Assembly: GCF_000002595.2 (NCBI RefSeq)
Contig: NC_057013.1
Location: 2,985,087 to 3,049,086, forward strand
Direction of reading: 5' to 3'
Length of the DNA stretch: 64,000 bases
From: Chlamydomonas reinhardtii
Lineage: Eukaryota; Chlorophyta; Chlorophyceae; Chlamydomonadales; Chlamydomonadaceae
The position numbers and the translations under genes are program-made. The stretch's first letter is position 1. Each line of letters opens with the position of its first letter. Below are positions 34,234-46,600 of the stretch, one piece after another. A model generated the notes under the pieces. It worked only from the letters and a program-made list of their open reading frames with translations, was not told where the DNA came from and made no database searches.

Positions 34234-37200
34234 TTAGCACGTTCCTTGCGCCTGGCAACCCAACAGCGGCTTGGGGCTGCCAACCTCAAAGCCTAACCCC
34301 CGCAGCCAGTCTTCCGCCTGCTCACGCAGTTCCGAATCAAGGTACAACGCAAGCGCGCCGAACGAAACGACCACTACAACCGCCTGCAAGGCCTTCCGCA
34401 ACCGCCGCCGCCGCGCAGCCTCCTTGCCCTCCATCTCGGTGCCCCCAGAAGCGCCCAGAGCAGTCGCATCGCTGGAGCCCCGCCGCATCACCAGGTTCAG
34501 CGTGGCCCCGAAGTACACCGCCAGTACGGTGGAGGAGAGGCAGATGACGTTGTACGGCATGCTGAAGTCGGGCGCCGCCAGTGGCACCAGCAGCGCGGGT
34601 GTGTAGACCTGCAACAGTCAGGAGACGGCACCCGCTCGGGTTACTACACATGCGTGACCAGGATGCTTGTCAAGTCACGTAGGCTCCATGCGCCACAATG
34701 CAGCTGCCCTTTGCAAGCCGTTGCAAGTTGGCCCAGTAAAGTGGCGCAGGCGAGGCAGGGTCTCCGCCCCACATACCACCATTGCACTGAAACGCGGACA
34801 GCGCCGGTCCCCCACATCACACACACCTGCTGCACGCCACTGCCCTGCAGCGCCAGCAGCAGTGGCGACACCAGCGGCTGGCCCTCACCGCCGCCGCCCT
34901 CGCGCCACTGCGCGGTGGGCAGCGCCAGCGGATCAAGGTAGCTGACAAGCGCTGCCGGCACGTCAAACCCCCGGTGAGCATCCGGTGGATATTCAAAGGC
35001 GGTGAGGAAGGCCTTGCTGAAATCCAGGCGCAGCCGAAGCTCTGACACAGACGGCGGCATCACCAGGCACAGGTCGAGCACGCCTGGCGAGGCGCGCGCC
35101 GTGGCCGGCCGCACGTGCCGCGACACCAGGTGCTGCTGCAGCGAGACGGGCTGCAGCCAGGGCGTAGGACCGGCGGATGGGGCCGGGCTCAACACTCGAG
35201 GCATCAAGCATTTCCGTTTGGCACTCCATACTTTTGCAGCCCTATTACGCATCAGGACCTGTGATCTAGCATGAGCCATTCCGTGTCGTCCAGAGTAGCA
35301 AAGTGCAAGGAGGCGTCACTGAGGCAACTCCCCCCACCCACCTGACCGTCATACAGCACCGACAGCGTGTGCAGCCATGGCCGTATGTACCAGGGAAACA
35401 CTTGGTACACACACACCACTGCTAGATGGCACACGCCGCCGCCATCGGCGGCGACCCTGCTGGCCCCAGCCCCTCCGCAGCCACCCTCCACGGCCGCCGC
35501 TGCTGCCTGTAGCCGCTCCTGCAGCTCCGGCGATCTGCGCACCGCCAGCACTATGCCCCCCCGCAACATGCCCGCGCCCGTCACAAAGCGCTCCATTGTG
35601 ACTGGCGCCGGGCCCAGCGTGCTGCTGCCGCCGGCAGCGGAGGCGCCCACCGGGCGTTGCGGTGGCGGCGGCAGCGGCAGGTGAAGGCCCCAGCCCTTGA
35701 CGTCAAGCAGGTCCAACGTGTCGTACATGAGAAGGCGCGGCACGGCCTGCGAGCGCGACGCCGTCGGCCCGTTCTGCACCCTCCCCGCCGCCACTGTCCA
35801 CAGCGCCAGCTGCTGCCCGTCCTGCGTCGCCGCCGGCTGCCCTTCGTCCTCGCTACCCGCCTGCTCCACCGCCACCTCAGCATCCGGCGCCGCGTCAGGC
35901 AACGTGCAGGTGCCCGCCGCTGCGCTGCCCTCACCATCCGCCGGACCGGCAGAGCCGTCACAGCTGCCGGCCTCGCCGGCGCCAGCCGCCGCGGCCCCCG
36001 CCGCCTGCTCCTCTCTGGGCTCAGCAATGTACACCAAGCTCCGCACGGCGGGCGGGCAGGCGTGCTCCACCTCTGCACGCAGCGCCTGTTCCAGCATGAC
36101 CCTCGCTGCCGCCGCGCCGCCGCGTTGTGGCTTGGCGCCGGTGGCACCGGGCGGTGCCGGCGCCCGCACCACAAAGGTGGCTGTTTGCACCAGGCGGACT
36201 GCGGGGCGGTCGCCGGAGACTGCCCCACGTTCCAGCAGCAGCCCCAGAGACACGTATTCTGCGCGGCGCACGCCCAAATCAGCGAGCGCGTCAGTCAAGC
36301 ATGGCCTGCGCGAGCATATCGTATGATGCAATTATGCAATAAATGCTGCAAATGATAGATTCCTGAAGCCCACAAGCTCGATTGAAGACCCACCCGCTCC
36401 GAACACGGTGGGCCGGTGCCGCAGCAGCGACGCCAGCCCTGCCTGGTCGCCACACGGCAGCAGCCGCAGCCAGGGCGTCAGGTTCTCCGTGCAAACCGCC
36501 TCGTGGGGCAGCAGCGCGCGCAGCCGCCTCACCCTGCACAGCGGATTTGCGGGATGCTCAAGATCTCTTACATACCGTACACTGCCCCAGACCAACGTGT
36601 GTGCCCGTTGACTAAGCCGCTCTAAATCCCACCATCCCACTGCCACTGCAACCACATGCACTCACGCTTGAGTAAGGACTCACCCGCCTCCTGGCGCGGC
36701 CGTCCGCCCCGCCTCCAGGTCCTGCAAGCGTGTGTGGCCCTCTCCCACACTGCGCGGCTCCTTGAGCAGGCTTAGGCTGGCGCACGACAGCCCCGACAGC
36801 GCATGCACCAGCGCCGACCAGTGCGCCTCCAGTCCCGCGCTGCCGCCGACACCGCCGCCGCTACTAGACCCCGCTTCCGTGGAGTTAGCGCCTGTCAAGA
36901 AGGTTGCGTCAAGCACCTGTGCAGGCAGTTGCCAAAGCACAGCGGGCTTGGTGGAGCCAGCGCATAACTTGCGCATAAGGCAAAGGTAACCTTCCGGGCG
37001 GTTGCAGCCAAACACTGTAAGGATATCCGCGCTCGCTGCATGCCATGCCGTTATCCGATGCTTTGGCGCGGCTTGGATTGCAAGTACGCCGCGAGCCTGG
37101 GTGTTACTCCGTGGTGTTATTCGATGATAAGCGAGTCGATGGTCTACGGTCTACGGCCAACGCCAACAACAAAGACAAGGCTCAAGGGCGTCCAAGGTAA

Positions 37201-37966
37201 AGGTTTAGACTATACCTCTTCCGCGCTCTGTGGGCTGGCTCTGGGTCTTGGTTTTTCTTTGGGATGGGAGTAAACCAACCTTCCCTGACAATGCTGACAC
37301 ACAGCGTCAGCCGCACTCACCGCCCCGACCGGTTTTGCAGGCACCAGCGGCCAGCCCCACTCGCCGTAGCGCTGCAGTAAGTACGGGGAAGGGGATCATG
37401 GAAGCCGTCATGGCTCCGGTACGATAACCCAAGACAGGTTCTGGTGCTCTTCATTTCTGCGCCACGCCCCCCCCCCCACTACTGTAGTCAGGACTCACCC
37501 ATCTGCCGGCTGTGAGGTGCAGCTCGGCGCTCTGAAGCGGCAGGGCCGTGGCCAAGTGCTGCATGGCGTGCGGGAAGGACACGTGCAAGCGCGAGGCTGT
37601 GGTGGCCTGGTCGAAGCGCAGGTGCACCTGCACGCACGTGTGCACACGCGGGCAGCGCGGCCAGGGATTTTAATGGCTTGGTGGGTGGGTTGGCAAAAGG
37701 GAAGGCTGTTTCACAGTTGCGCTCATGCCGCCAAGAGGGGGACTCACCATCAAATGGCTTGGCCCGAGCCATGCTGCCAGCGCCTCCTCTGAGAACACGT
37801 CCTGAGAGTAACAGGGGCCGACCACGGCAGGGCAGGGGCGTCAGCGTCAGCGCCTCAGCCATGCGCGCCTCTCCTTTAGCCCGCCCACCTGCGCAGCTGC
37901 TTCTCCAGCTAGCAGCAGTGCCACCACAAGAGCAGCCGCTGCAGAGACCCCGCTGCGAGTGCACAT
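34234..37966 (-). CDS. PIGT: GPI transamidase component PIG-T (Gpi16)
   Basis: Nine exons in phase: 37889-37966, 37748-37801, 37499-37627, 37321-37371, 36684-36946, 36394-36533, 35342-36258, 34827-35258, 34234-34608; 812 residues, longer than the ~580 of human PIG-T through Ala/Gly/Glu-rich inserts in exon 7. Residues 1-26 form a signal peptide ([17 protein letters not shown]). Family blocks: [103 protein letters not shown], and [20 protein letters not shown], which begins the known transmembrane helix. PIG-T holds PIG-K in the ER complex that attaches GPI anchors to proteins. A second hydrophobic segment ([17 protein letters not shown]) follows the usual helix, which is unusual for the family. 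Confidence 0.9.
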
Positions 37967-38734
37967 GCGCGCGACCTTCCGTGTCTACACAAGTTCAGGC
38001 TTGCATGACGTACAACATACGTGTGTCATTTATTTGTATCAGACGTATTGCAGTTCCATGAATCGCGCGCGGAGGGTCAAAGAGCCTCGCATGCAAGGGG
38101 TTCTGGAACTGAGAGTCTCTCGGTTGGTGCTGCACTCTTGGCTTGTACCTTTGATACTGTACACTAGGCTAGTCACACTTCCAATATTCTGCGAGCCAAC
38201 GCTGAGCAAGAGCTGAAGAATCTATCGCGAGATGGCCAGGACGCACGCCTAAAGCCGATGGATGAAGCAGAAATGCTTCAGCAGGTTGATACGTGGCTTG
38301 CAACAATACGCCGAGACCTGTAAGTGTGCCAGTGAGCCTGCAGATTGCATGGGCGCGAAAGCCAGCCGCCGTGCTGTGCTTGCGCAACATGTTGTCTTGT
38401 AAACTGACTTTTGCAAATGCGTTGCATCGACGTCGCGCATTGACAACGCAACGACAGGGCTCCCTGCACCGTGCCTGGCTTGATGCCGGCGGTATTGCAC
38501 CAGGGAGTGGCCGTCCGTGACTGTGAGAAAGGCTTTAAGCCTGGACTGACCGGGGTGCCGGGATGACCTGTGTCAACGGCACGCACATTTGAGCATGGGG
38601 CTGGGGAAAGCAGGCGGGCACGGCTGCAGACCGTGGCCCAAGTGGGCCCTGCCAGGCTTTAATTGCCGGCGCCAGAGCCCCGCCCGCCGCGGGCTGCAGC
38701 CCCTCGTGCACGCTTACGCCTCAAGCCCAGTGAA
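37967..38734. promoter_or_regulatory. shared upstream region of PIG-T (-) and unknown gene (+)
   Basis: 768 bp between divergent starts, less GC-rich around 37990-38460 than the flanking exons. An open plus-strand frame without ATG precedes 38735. No other gene or clear motif recognised. Confidence 0.4.
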
Positions 38735-41700
38735 ATGACTAGCATGATATCACCTCTCACATGTGTCCTCGACACGATGGCACCATCCCACAGGCCCACG
38801 AGCTCACTGCCGGCACAGCTTCCAACCCTCCCTGGCTGCCAACGGGCCAGCCGACATGCCGTTCTGGCGCCGGCGCGCGGCCTGGCCGCCTTGCCCAGCG
38901 CGGACCCAGGCATTGTGGAGGCCGCGGCGGGTGCACGACTGTGCAGCCGCCAAGCAGGCGGCGGCATGGCGGTGCTCACTTCGCAACCGCTGCATTACCG
39001 AGACCACATGAATCAGCAGGTGTGTGGCAGGAATGGCGGAAGCGCCGTTGTGGTGGGCGGGCGAGTGTCACGAGTGGTTACGGATGCGCACCAAGACCAT
39101 GAAATAGATCTGTAAGGACTGACACTTACCCGTTCGGCAATGTCCTTCCCCCCACGCAGGTGATGGCAGCTATGGCCCAGTTGCGCGCCCGGCTGCAGCT
39201 CAGGCCCAAGCAGTCCGCAGATGCATCTGCACCCGCCGCTCCGGCACTGGCTCGGGCAGGCGGCAGCAAGCAGCCGGCGCCTCAGGCCCCACCACGCGCA
39301 CCCTTGGGCACTGCTACTGGCGGAGGTGCACCTTCCCGTGTAACCTTCTTCAGCGGCGGCGGCGTTGCTCCCGTCCCAACAGCGAAACCGGCGCATCCAA
39401 TGTCAAGAGGAGTGACCTCAGCAACAGCTTTCGCAGCCGGGGCCGCAGGCAGCCGCAAACGTCCTGCCGAAGCCGTACAGGTTGAGCTGGGCTCCGCAAC
39501 TGCACTCCCATCAACGCAACCTAAGCGCCAGCAAGTGTGCGACAAGAGGTCCATTGCCGACGAAGAAGCGGTGCCGCCTCTTCACCAGCCGGTCGCCTCA
39601 CGCCCTCTGTCGAGCTCAGCTCCTCCCAGCGGGGGCGCCGCCGCGTTCTGTGATGACTGCGACACGCCCTCGGCCCCCTCGGCACCGGCGCCCCCGCCGC
39701 CCGTCTCCACGGCATCAGACCAGACTCCATCTCAGTACCAGCTGCCGGCGAGGACCCAGTCCGCTGGCGGCACCGTCACGCGTTGTATACCGCCCAACGA
39801 CCCAGCCCTAGCCTACGGCGGCATGCCGCATCCCCCCATGCGGCAGCCACCGGCACCAGCGGCTGTTGGAGCGGCACCGCCGGGCCTCCCGCTAGGGGCG
39901 CACCGCGGAAGCCAGCAGCTGCTGCAAAGGCCAGACGCGGCGCGGCAGTGTGGCACTCGGCTGCTGACTGTGCCGGCAACACCCCATGACGCTACGGCCG
40001 CCGCCGCAAGCGGCGGAGCGCAGTCAGCGCCTGGTGCGCCTGCGCCGCTGCAGCTGCCGCCGCCCCCGCAGCAGCGGCACCAGCTGGTGTGCGCCCTGCC
40101 GCAGCCCAGCACCACGCTCCAAGAGCTGCTGGTGCAGCAAAGCGCAAAGCAGCGGCTTGTGCAGCCGGCAGGGCCTGCCAGCAGCACAGAGGCGCCCGCA
40201 GCCCAAGGCGCGGTGGGCAGCTACCGAGCCCTCCTGGATGCCGCCCTGCGCTCTGCAGACCCCGACGTGACGGCCGCGCTGCTGGCCACCGCGTCCGCTG
40301 CCGCCGCGCAGCAGCAGGAGTGGCGGTCGCAGCTGCCGGCCCTAGACCGCCTGCTGTGCAGCTGGCCGCTGGCCGAGCTGCAGGAGCAGCTGCAGTGCCA
40401 GCCGCCGGGCGCCGTGGGCCGGTGTGGTCAGGCAGGTGGCACTGGAGCGCAGCAGCCAGCTGCGGCGCGGCCAGCACCAGGCCGTGCCGATGTTGGGCAG
40501 GGCGTGTCGGGCACGTGCGGGGGCAACAGCGCGGTGGCGAGCGCGCCGGGCGGCGTTTGTGCGTCCAGGGACGAGGAGAGCGACGGCGAAAGCAGCGGTG
40601 GGGGCGGAGGCGGCGCTCAGGAGCCGCTGCTGCAGTTCTCCTGCACGCCGTTCCGCCGCCGCCGTGCCGCACAGACTGTGCCGCGCTGCCGCGCCCATGC
40701 CGATGTGCCACACAGCAGCGGCCAGGCGCCACGGCTTGCCCGGTCACCGATGGTGACCGCGCTGGAGGCGGACGCGTGCGAGTCGCGCGGGGACTTGTGG
40801 GCGCTGTTCTGCCACGTCATGGAGGCGCACCAGGCGGAGCAGGCAGCGGCCTCCGAAGCTGCAGCGGCTGCAGCGGCTGCCGGTGGGGAGACTGGCCTGC
40901 AGCAGCACCAGCATCAGATGGGAGCGGGAGAGGAAGAGGAGCAGGGCGCCGAGGACGACCCGGACGTGTACATTACGGATGACGCGCTGGTGTGCCTGGC
41001 GGCGCTGGGGTCGGAGGTGCACGGGCGCTGCGGCTGGAGCCTGCCTGTCATGGTGCGGCAGCGGGGCTCCGCCGGGGCCGTGGCAGCGGCGGGCGGGCCG
41101 GCATTGTGTTCGCAGCCCGACACGCCGCACGGCACGCCGCGGAGGGACAGCATGGGCGGCAGCGGCAGCATGGACGCAGACGATGGCGGTGCGGGGCACG
41201 GCTCATCCTGCGCGGGCGAGGGCGCTGAAGCCGTGTGTGGTGGCGGGCGGGCGGGCGGCCGGACGTCCAGCAGGAGCGCAGCCGCTCCCTCCACACTGTA
41301 CTTTGGGCCGCCGCTGCTGGATCAGCTGGGCTTGGTGCTGGGCAGCTGGACTCGCATGTGCACACGCGCCATGGCGGCTGGCGCTGCGGGCGGGGCCGCA
41401 GGGCCGGGCGACGCGGTGTGCGGGCACGCAGCGGACGGCGGGCAGGGCCAGGGATGTGCCGGCGACGAGGCAGTCGACGGGCTGCACGAGGTGCCGACTG
41501 CGGCTCACAGCGACAGCTGCGAGTGCTGTCAGCAGGACGAGTGGCGGCTGGGGCCTGGGGCCAGCCTGCTGGTGCTGAGTCACTGCGATGTCGCGGCGGC
41601 GGCCAGCGGGACATGCAGCCGCGCTGGCGCGCAAGCGCCGGCAGGTTGGCAGGCAGACGGGAGGCCAGGGGGCATGGCGGTGGCGGCCGAGGTCGAGCCG

Positions 41701-42431
41701 GTGCAGGTGATGGCGCTTGCCGCGCGGGGTAGCGCCTACGCCGCGCAGGCGGCTGGGTGCAACGGTGTAGACAGCGGCGCGAGTGGCACTTCGGCAGCGG
41801 CTGCCGCCCTGGCAGCTGCGGCTGCCCACTACCCGGAGCTGGCGTGCCGGGCACAGCTGCTGCGTGGGTGCGTGGAGACACAGGTAGGCCCAGCACTTGC
41901 ATGCGCCGAGAGCCAACGGAATGCAATGTGCCCCCCCCCTTCGAGCCTGTGTGTAGCTCTTCTACCCTTGCCCTTGTGCCGATACCTGCACCCTGTGTTG
42001 CGTAATTCCATGTGTTATGAACCTGTTCCCCCTCTTTCTTCCTCTTGCGCAGGTGGTGGTTGTGGACCCTGCCGACGGAGCCGTCCTGGCCCAGCAGCGG
42101 CTGGGCCCAGGCGCCCTGGCGCGCCTGTCCAGCCAAGACCAGGTGAGTGGAGGAGTGGGTGGGGTGTGCGGGGGCAGAACAAGCAGGGGCGTGCTGCGGC
42201 AAGGGAGTACTGCGGCTCCTTGCCCTGCTTGCAAGTCGCTGCTGTGCACGCGTCTCCTCGTCGCCGCAGCGCTGTAAGTTGTTGTCTCTCTATCTGCAAA
42301 TACAGGTAGAGCGCTGCTGGCGGCTGGCGGCGCAGCTGCTGGGCTGGCTGCAACGGCTGCCGCCGGGGCCCTACGAACTGCGGCTGGACTTGTCGCTGAA
42401 GCGACTGGAGTTGCGCGGTGTGCATCCGTGA
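38735..42431 (+). CDS. unrecognised 1074-residue low-complexity protein
   Basis: Four exons in phase: 38735-39019, 39160-41883, 42053-42142, 42306-42431. I do not recognise the family. Residues 1-95 are moderately hydrophobic and mixed; about 105-500 are Ala/Pro/Gln-rich and probably disordered; then come ordered-looking islands: LLQFSCTPFRRRR, RGDLWALFCHVMEAHQ, DPDVYITDDALVCLAALGSE, CGWSLPVMVRQ, TLYFGPPLLDQLGLVLGSWT, YPELACRAQLLRGCVE. The C-terminus (VVVVDPADGAVLAQQ, then WRLAAQLLGWLQRLPPG and YELRLDLSLKRLELRG) looks most conserved in style. No signal peptide, transmembrane segment or known motif seen. The start is the first in-frame ATG; the frame is open further upstream, so another start or 5' exon is possible. 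Intron phases and GC-rich coding bias support a real gene. Confidence 0.65.
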
Positions 42432-43670
42432 CGGTTGCATTTCGAAGGAGGGTTAAGAGCTGAGAGGACAGTGGTGCGATCCAGCTTGTGGGGTAGGCGG
42501 CTAGATAAGCAGGGATGGCGTATTGGAGACAATAAGTGTCCCATCACACATCCATGATGCTAGGCTTGCTGCAAGGTACTCCCGTACTCAAGGAGTAGAT
42601 GCGTTTGTCCATTACGGCGCGGTGGCGGCACGGGACATCCTCGCTGCAATTTTAAACTGGTTCGGGTTCGTTATCATACATCTGGCCCTCACTCCATTGG
42701 CCAACGCTCGATCATCACAGCAGCGAGGATGGCACTGTCAGTTCTGCCTCACACACTGCACGCACGCACACACCGTCACCTATGCACACACACTTTTTTG
42801 GACTCCCCCTCCCCGCATTGCATACTATGCGTCAATCAATACGGGGATGGGGAACTAATATGGTTTTGTATTGGTGCCATACCGACACGATCAGACACGA
42901 AGACCATCAACGCACCCAACTCAGACCTGATCTTTGACTAGGAAATCCTACGTAAGCAATGCGTCCGCGCATCTATAGCAGACAGAAAGCCCCCGCTTGC
43001 CTGCGCACCCGCACCCACCCGGGCCTCTGCGATCATCAGGCACCCCCGCTGCTCACACACGGCAGAGCCCAACCACACCGCACCATACGACGACGCCATC
43101 CGCACGCAACAACGTCGGATACCTGTAAAGGCGCTTCACATCAAACTTCTGCTATAGTTGAAGCGCGAAAAACAAGGAAACCCGAGAACCACGCACACAG
43201 AAACAAACTAGCCGGAGGCATGCCCCTGCTACTTCATCAGTGCCCCACCCGGCTTTCCCCCGCTTTCAATCATTCAAGCACGTCTGCCACAGCAATTATG
43301 CTAAATGTTGCTGCCATGGTGTCAGCGTCGACGTCGGAGTCCGCAGACCCGCAACCATCGCACAGGCGCCGCTGAACTAGTTTGCTTTCCTCACCCACCA
43401 CAGCACGGCGCCAGCAATTCAGCAAGCCCGTATCAACGTTCTACTTTTACGCACCACTCCCCGCCGCATGCACTCACCCGCATCCGCACCCGGCACATTG
43501 TCTGCCTCACTCCTGCACCTGCACCCTCGGTGCCACTCCACACAGACGCTGCTTCACGGTTGCCGGCAGAGCGCCACTCCGCATGCCGGCTGCTCCCGAC
43601 TCCAACCGCTCCTCGCCCGCTCGCCGGCTCCTCGCCGATTGCTCCATGACTGCTCTCGCTGGCTGCTCGC
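42432..43670. other. intergenic, convergent 3' ends
   Basis: About 1.2 kb between the unknown gene's stop (+) and the LARP1 stop (-), relatively AT-rich. TGTAA at 43124-43128 could end the plus-strand transcript. No gene recognised; the short frames here lack coding bias. Confidence 0.45.
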
Positions 43671-46600
43671 CTACTTGGCCTGCACGGCCACCGGCGCCGA
43701 CTTCTCAATGGGCTTCTCGCCCTCCGCCTTCGCGGCCGCGGCCTTGGCAGCGGCCTTCTCCTGAGAACCACAGCAAAGAGCGTGGCAGAGCGTGCCGAGT
43801 TAGCAAACCAGCATTCCCGGGCACGTCGATTGATGTACTGGACTTGTAAACAAACGTCTCCTGGCAGCTGCAGCCTCACTACTGCAACATTGAGCCCACA
43901 GTAGGCCCCAGAGTTCTTGTGTAGCGCACGCCCCTGCAGCCTGACCAGTATTCCCTTCCTTAAAAGGGTAACGCACTCTATCAACCAGCCCCCCACCTTT
44001 TCCAAGCCCTGCCGCCCTGCAGCCCCCATCAGTCCCACCTGCTGGCGGCGAGCGTTCTCCCGCTTGAAGTCCTCCGACGACTTGTACTCCGTCTCCAGCA
44101 GCGTCTTGAGCTGTAGGCGAAACAAGGGGCAACATGTGTACGGGCGTAAGGCTCCAATGACCAGCACCAATCCCTGCAGCTTCCTGCCACCTTTCCTAGG
44201 TGGTGGAATACATCGCTCTGCCTTGTAGGAATGCACTCAACGCAGTCCCCGCCCCCGCCCCCGCGTCCGCCGCCCGAAGCCCAGCCCAGCACCCACCCGC
44301 GCGTGGATCTCAAGCCCGCTGTCCTTGGGGAAGCCGGCGTAGAAGTGGAACGCCCAGAACTTCTCCAGGCCGTACAGGCTGTCGTACGCGTCAAAGTCCT
44401 TGAGCGTCATCTCCTCGAAGTCCTTGTACAGGTCGGCACGGAAGCTCTTCTCCAGGCCGTAGCTGTAGAAGCGGAAGAGGCACTCCATGCCGTAGTGGTA
44501 CTGCGCGCCCGCGTCCTCCTCCGCGTACTTGCGGAAGTCGGTGTACATCTTCTCGTTGTAGTTGTCGCGCAGGAAGTAGCACCAGAAGCGGAACAGCGTG
44601 TTCATCTCCTCGCTCTGGCCAATGCCTGCAGTATCAAGGAGGAGGTAGGGGATGAGAGAGGATCGCACGGGGTCAAGAGTGTGCAGTTGAGCTGGTTTGC
44701 CCTGACAGACCCGTTCCACGCTCCTGCCTTCATGACCTTCGCAAGACCGCGCCTGCATGACCACCTCCCACTGCGCCACCTGCCCGCCTGCGCGCCCCCG
44801 CGCACCCGCTGCCGTCCCGCTGCCTCCTCCGCGACCCAACCTCCGCGACCCTCAGAACCCACCCTTGGCGGAGCGCTCCTCCACGCAGCGCTTAAACCAT
44901 TTCATGTACTTGATCTGCTTGAAGCCGTTCTCCTCCAGCAGCGCGTAGCTGGGGTGCTGGAACTTGGGCAGCGGCACGCTGCCGCCGCGGCCGCTGGGGC
45001 TGGTGCCCAGCATGCCGTGCCGCTTGTACGAGCCGCCAAAGCTCGAGGCCATGGATCCCGAGGGGCTGGTGCCGTACAGGCCGTTGCCCTCGGGCGGCGT
45101 GGCGCCCATGAGCCAACCCACGGCGCCGCCGTTGGGCGGCGAGGTGCCGGTGAGCGAGTCGCCCATGCGCTTGTGCGCGCCGCGGCTGTAGCTGTGCGCG
45201 CCGCTCTTGGGCAGCGAGGAGCCGTAGAAGTGCATGCCGGCTATCGGCGCCGCGTTGCGGCCGCTGCTGGGCCCGCCGTGCGGGCCCTTGGGCGGCTTGG
45301 TGTGGTGGCGCTTGTTGATTTGCTGTGGTGGGTGGCGCATGTGCGGATGCAAGAGGGGCGAATCAGATCAGGCATTCACACCGGCAGGCGCAGCTACTTC
45401 GCTCGCCAAGGCGTGGCCTTCCCCACAACATGCCCATCACCGTCCCCGTAGGCTTCCTTCCCTCCAGTCCCGCCCACCCCGGTTGGCTTCCTTCCGTTTA
45501 GTCCCATCCCACCCATGCATCAACCGTCACCCGCCCCCCAGCCCATGCTCCATCTCCCATTCCAACTCCTACCTTGCCCCCCCCCATGGTTCTCACTCGC
45601 CATCGCGGAAACAAACCCCTTTCGGACTCCAGCCATGTTCCCCTGGCACCCCGCCCCGCCCCCGCCCCGCCCCCGCCCCGCCCCGCCCCACGCCTCCACC
45701 CGCATCCCCCCTCCTGCGCTCACCGCCGCCAGCTCCTGCTCGTACATGGCCAGGCCGTCCGCAATGAGGCGGCTGGACGACGTGTCCAGCTTGCCGCCCG
45801 GATCGCCACGGATCTTGCGGCTGGGCGTCACCACGATCAGCTTCTCCAGCACGTCGCGGTCGCTCATGGCGTTCACCACGTCCTCCTGCTCGTCACGCTG
45901 CGCAGCGGCGTCCTCATCCTGCGGCCGGGGCCAGCAGGAGGTCGCCGAATTTCGTCAGCTCCTTGCGGCCCACCAACACCATAGCCCGACAAGCCCTCTC
46001 CGGGAATCCGTGCAGCCCATCCGTAGAGCGGCTTTGTCCCCGCCCCGTGTGCGGCGTCTGTGCCCACAACACCCGCAGCACAGCCGTACCAGCCCGCCTA
46101 ACCGTCGCAGGCCCATTAGGCGCCTCCGCCTCTACCTACACCCGCCACCAGGGCCCCTACATCAGCCAGCCTCAGTCCCCCAACGCACCTCATCCATGGC
46201 AAACAGGTCCTCGTCCTCGTCGTCCGCGTCCTCCTTCTTGGCCGGCTTAGCCGGCGCCGCCTTGGCGGCCGGCGCGCCAGCACGCGGCGTCGTGAACGCC
46301 GCTGGCTTGGCGGGAGGTGGCGTGCTGCTGGCAGAGGGCTTGCCTCCCGCCGCTGCTGCTAGGGAGGAGGCTACTGGCGACGCGGCCGCGGCGGCGGCCA
46401 CTGATGTCCCATGCGCCTGCTCCGCTGCCTTATCGCCCTTGTCGGCCTTGTCAGCCTTGTCGGCCTTCTCGGGCTTCTCAGCCTTCTCCGCGCTGCCCTT
46501 GCCCGACTGGGGGCTGCTGCCCTCCTCGCCCTTGGCCGCCGCGGCCTGCAGCGCGGCGGGGTTGTGGCTGAGGTCGCGCTGCTGCGGCGGCAGCACCCAG

